64,000 nucleotides of DNA from contig NZ_JAYDZX010000011.1 of the NCBI RefSeq assembly GCF_035607535.1, forward strand, positions 62,001 to 126,000. Reading direction: 5' to 3'. Numbering within the stretch: position 1 is the first letter of the stretch; each line of letters begins with the position of its first letter. The position numbers and the translations under genes are program-made. Origin of the DNA: Salinimicrobium sp035607535 (GTDB lineage: Bacteria; Bacteroidota; Bacteroidia; Flavobacteriales; Flavobacteriaceae). The notes under the pieces are model-generated. The model saw only the letters and a list, made by a program, of their open reading frames with translations, had not been told where the DNA came from and did not search any database. Shown one piece after another: positions 62,152 through 64,000 of the stretch.

Positions 62152-62961
62152 CTATTCCTCGTGGTGCTCGTAATACTTCATCTGGGTCTTGGACTGGGTA
62201 CTTTTTGGTATCACCCTGCGAATAAATGTGCTCACCTTGTTCATAGTACCGGGAATAAAGATCCTCTCCCCATCCATTAAAGCCTTGTAAGCACCTTCGG
62301 CCACTTCCTGGGGTGGCATCATAAGCTTATCCTTGTAATGCACTACATTAGTCTCCTCCATATCTGCCCTATCAAAGAAGGCGGTGTCTGTTGGTCCCGG
62401 ACAAAGACAGGTAACGCTCACCTTGCTGTTCATTTCCTCCAGCTCTGTCGCCAATGCTTCAGAAAGAGAAACTACATAGGCTTTGGTAGCATGATAAACA
62501 GCCAGTAAGGGTCCCGGTTGAAAACCTGCAACCGACCCGAGATTCAGGATTCGCCCACTGTCCCTACTAATCATATCCTTCAGAAATAAATGCGTAAGAT
62601 GAGTTAATGAAATTATATTGAGATGAATAAGGTGTGAGTAGCGCTCATAAGGGATCTCGGCAAATTTCCCGTGCTGTCCTACTCCGGCATCATTTACAAG
62701 TATATCTATAGGCCTTCCAAAATCTTTCACTTCGTCGTACACTTCCTTTGCGGCTCCGTCGTGCGCCAGATCTTTTTGTATTAGCTTCACCTCCACACCA
62801 TGCTGACTGTTGAGTTCACTGGCCGTGCTCTCCATTTTTGCCTTATCACGGGCCACGCCAATTATGTCATACCCGTCACCCGCGAATTGCTGTGCCAGGG
62901 CTCTTCCTATTCCGCTGGAAAATCCGGTAATCAAAACAGTCTTCTTTTTTCCTTCTTCCAT
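62152..62961 (-). CDS. Short-chain dehydrogenase/reductase
   Basis: A 269-residue NAD(P)-dependent SDR. The cofactor motif is TGFSSGIG (residues 12-19), with NDAGVG (Asn90, an NNAG variant), Ser143 in LGSVAG, and Tyr156/Lys160 in YHATK. The C-terminal tail with HEE end is slightly longer than classic SDRs and is basic, a possible membrane contact. The reduced substrate is unknown. It begins the minus-strand SDR-VOC-DUF3140 cluster and is divergent from the epimerase-like gene. Confidence 0.92.
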   Translation of the reverse strand: MEEGKKKTVLITGFSSGIGRALAQQFAGDGYDIIGVARDKAKMESTASELNSQHGVEVKLIQKDLAHDGAAKEVYDEVKDFGRPIDILVNDAGVGQHGKFAEIPYERYSHLIHLNIISLTHLTHLFLKDMISRDSGRILNLGSVAGFQPGPLLAVYHATKAYVVSLSEALATELEEMNSKVSVTCLCPGPTDTAFFDRADMEETNVVHYKDKLMMPPQEVAEGAYKALMDGERIFIPGTMNKVSTFIRRVIPKSTQSKTQMKYYEHHEE

Positions 62962-63172
62962 GTTTTTCTATTTATCTGATTTTCATCAAGATATGAAAGC
63001 TTATAGAAAAGCTCTTTTAAAGGAATCATAAAACAGAGGTATCAAAAAGGGTAAAATGAATGTGTTCTTAATTTAGATGAGTAGAACTTCAATTTTGCTC
63101 TTCTTCACCCTCCAGAAAAGGAAGATTCAGCCGGGATTTTTCCTTAACTTTAAAGGAATCAACTGTAAAGCT

Positions 63173-64000
63173 ATGCAGACAATCTTAGGAGCGGGAGGAC
63201 CCGTTAACACTGCCCTCGCCACAGAGTTGAAAAGCTATACTTCCTGTGTAAGGCTGGTAAGCAGGAATCCTGTCAAAGCAGGGTCCGGCGAGCAAGCGGT
63301 AAAGGCAGATCTTCTTAAATTAAAGGAAGTTTTAAGAGCAGTTGAAGGCTCTAAGGTGGTATATCTTACCGCCGGTTTGCCATACAAACATCAAATCTGG
63401 CAAAAAGACTGGCCGGTGATTATGGATAATGTGATCAATGCCTGCGAAAAATATGAGGCTAAACTGGTGTTTTTCGATAATGTATATATGTATGCAAAGC
63501 AGAATATCCCTCACATGACCGAAAGCAGCAGCGTTGAGCCTCCTTCTAAAAAAGGCAAGGTACGGGCGCAAATAGCTGAAAAACTACTACAGCGGGTCCA
63601 AAGCGGAAATTTAACAGCTCTGATAGCACGTTCAGCCGACTTTTACGGTCCCGGATGTCTAAAGAACAGCCTTCTTGTGGAAACTGTCTTCAAACCGCTC
63701 TCCAAAGGAAATAAAGCCAACTGGCTGGGGAATGCTGACAAAGTTCATTCCTTTACCTATGTACCCGATGCTGCCAAGGCAACGGCTCTTCTGGGAAATT
63801 CTGAGGCTGCATATGGAAAGGTGTGGCACTTGCCCACTTCTTCCAATCCTCCATCTGGAAAGGAATGGGTAGAAATGATAGCGAGTGAGATGCATGTAAA
63901 ACCCAGATATAGAGAAGTACCGGAGTGGATGGTGCGAATCATGGGCTGGTTTATGCCTGTCATGAAAGAAACAGTGGAGATGATCTATCAGTACGACCGG
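63173..64000 (+). CDS. NAD(P)-binding epimerase/dehydratase-like protein (partial, 3' end missing)
   Basis: The frame is open from ATG at 63173 to the last base (276 codons so far) and continues beyond the window. The start MQTILGAGGPVNTALATEL is the Rossmann fold, with a Gly-rich loop (GAGGPVN) where GxxGxxG is usual. SARFAD-like segment IARSADFYGPG resembles the substrate-binding region of the extended SDR/NAD-dependent epimerase family. The catalytic Tyr-x-x-x-Lys may be YMYAKQN. An in-frame ATG at 63077 would add 32 residues of unlike composition and is not preferred. Sugar or other substrate unknown. Confidence 0.82.
   Translation, partial: MQTILGAGGPVNTALATELKSYTSCVRLVSRNPVKAGSGEQAVKADLLKLKEVLRAVEGSKVVYLTAGLPYKHQIWQKDWPVIMDNVINACEKYEAKLVFFDNVYMYAKQNIPHMTESSSVEPPSKKGKVRAQIAEKLLQRVQSGNLTALIARSADFYGPGCLKNSLLVETVFKPLSKGNKANWLGNADKVHSFTYVPDAAKATALLGNSEAAYGKVWHLPTSSNPPSGKEWVEMIASEMHVKPRYREVPEWMVRIMGWFMPVMKETVEMIYQYDR

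Noticed and set aside
63077..63173. In-frame ATG 32 codons upstream of the epimerase-like gene
   Set aside because: The Rossmann motif starts right at the later ATG, as normal for the family.

Overview
The window reads as chromosome from a member of the Bacteroidota, most likely a marine or saline Flavobacteriaceae of the Gramella/Salinimicrobium kind. This is inferred from several signs: many lipoprotein signals ending in S-C, LytS/LytTR and multi-PAS hybrid signalling, a proline-rich TonB, TAnnTTTG-type -7 promoter elements, moderate GC, and the short intergenic repeats typical of that family. I see no rRNA, tRNA, CRISPR array, insertion sequence or prophage. The genes are mostly household and regulatory, dense on both strands, with several translationally coupled pairs.

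Layout. 0-8 kb: a processive family-2 glycosyltransferase, a repeat-rich gap, a DEDDh exonuclease/GIY-YIG fusion, a TonB protein and an M16 peptidase pair (one active, one lacking the zinc ligands). 8-15.7 kb: an 1857-residue hybrid sensor kinase with about eight PAS domains, an S24-type repressor, an unknown protein and a CDGSH iron-sulfur protein. 15.8-20 kb: a SatD-like/DUF3307 operon preceded by a striking array of operator half-sites, small membrane proteins and an S41 protease lipoprotein. 20-27 kb: a fasciclin lipoprotein, an SRPBCC protein, a LysR regulator, a LytS/LytTR pair and an orphan response regulator. 27-36 kb: an EEP-family phosphodiesterase, an SGNH esterase divergent from a YbbA/YbbP-like ABC exporter, an LLM flavin oxidoreductase, a PhzF-like isomerase and a flavin amine oxidase. 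36-45 kb: a TPR-membrane-adenylate cyclase with a coupled small protein, a gene-poor 0.8 kb gap, YitT, an HD protein, glycogen phosphorylase, a PepSY-like protein and a double-cupredoxin lipoprotein. 45-56 kb: a SARP-like regulator, an unrecognised 478-residue protein, a SulP transporter, a cupin, glycogen synthase and PEP carboxylase. 56-64 kb: a U32 tRNA-hydroxylation protein coupled to a ferredoxin, glutathione peroxidase, a hemerythrin-PAS protein, small secreted proteins, a rhodanese lipoprotein, DUF3140, VOC and SDR genes, and a partial NAD-binding epimerase running off the end.

Working together. glgP and glgA (11 kb apart) cover glycogen breakdown and synthesis, and ppc feeds oxaloacetate to the TCA cycle. 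Peroxidase, CDGSH, hemerythrin-PAS, PhzF, LLM and SDR genes suggest redox and stress upkeep. No single obvious new defence or biosynthetic system is present. The most interesting signals are regulatory: the phased CCGATATT operator array before the SatD-like gene, a perfect inverted repeat before the SARP-like regulator, and a recurring intergenic palindrome CAAAAATG-N-CATTTTTG found mostly just after stop codons.
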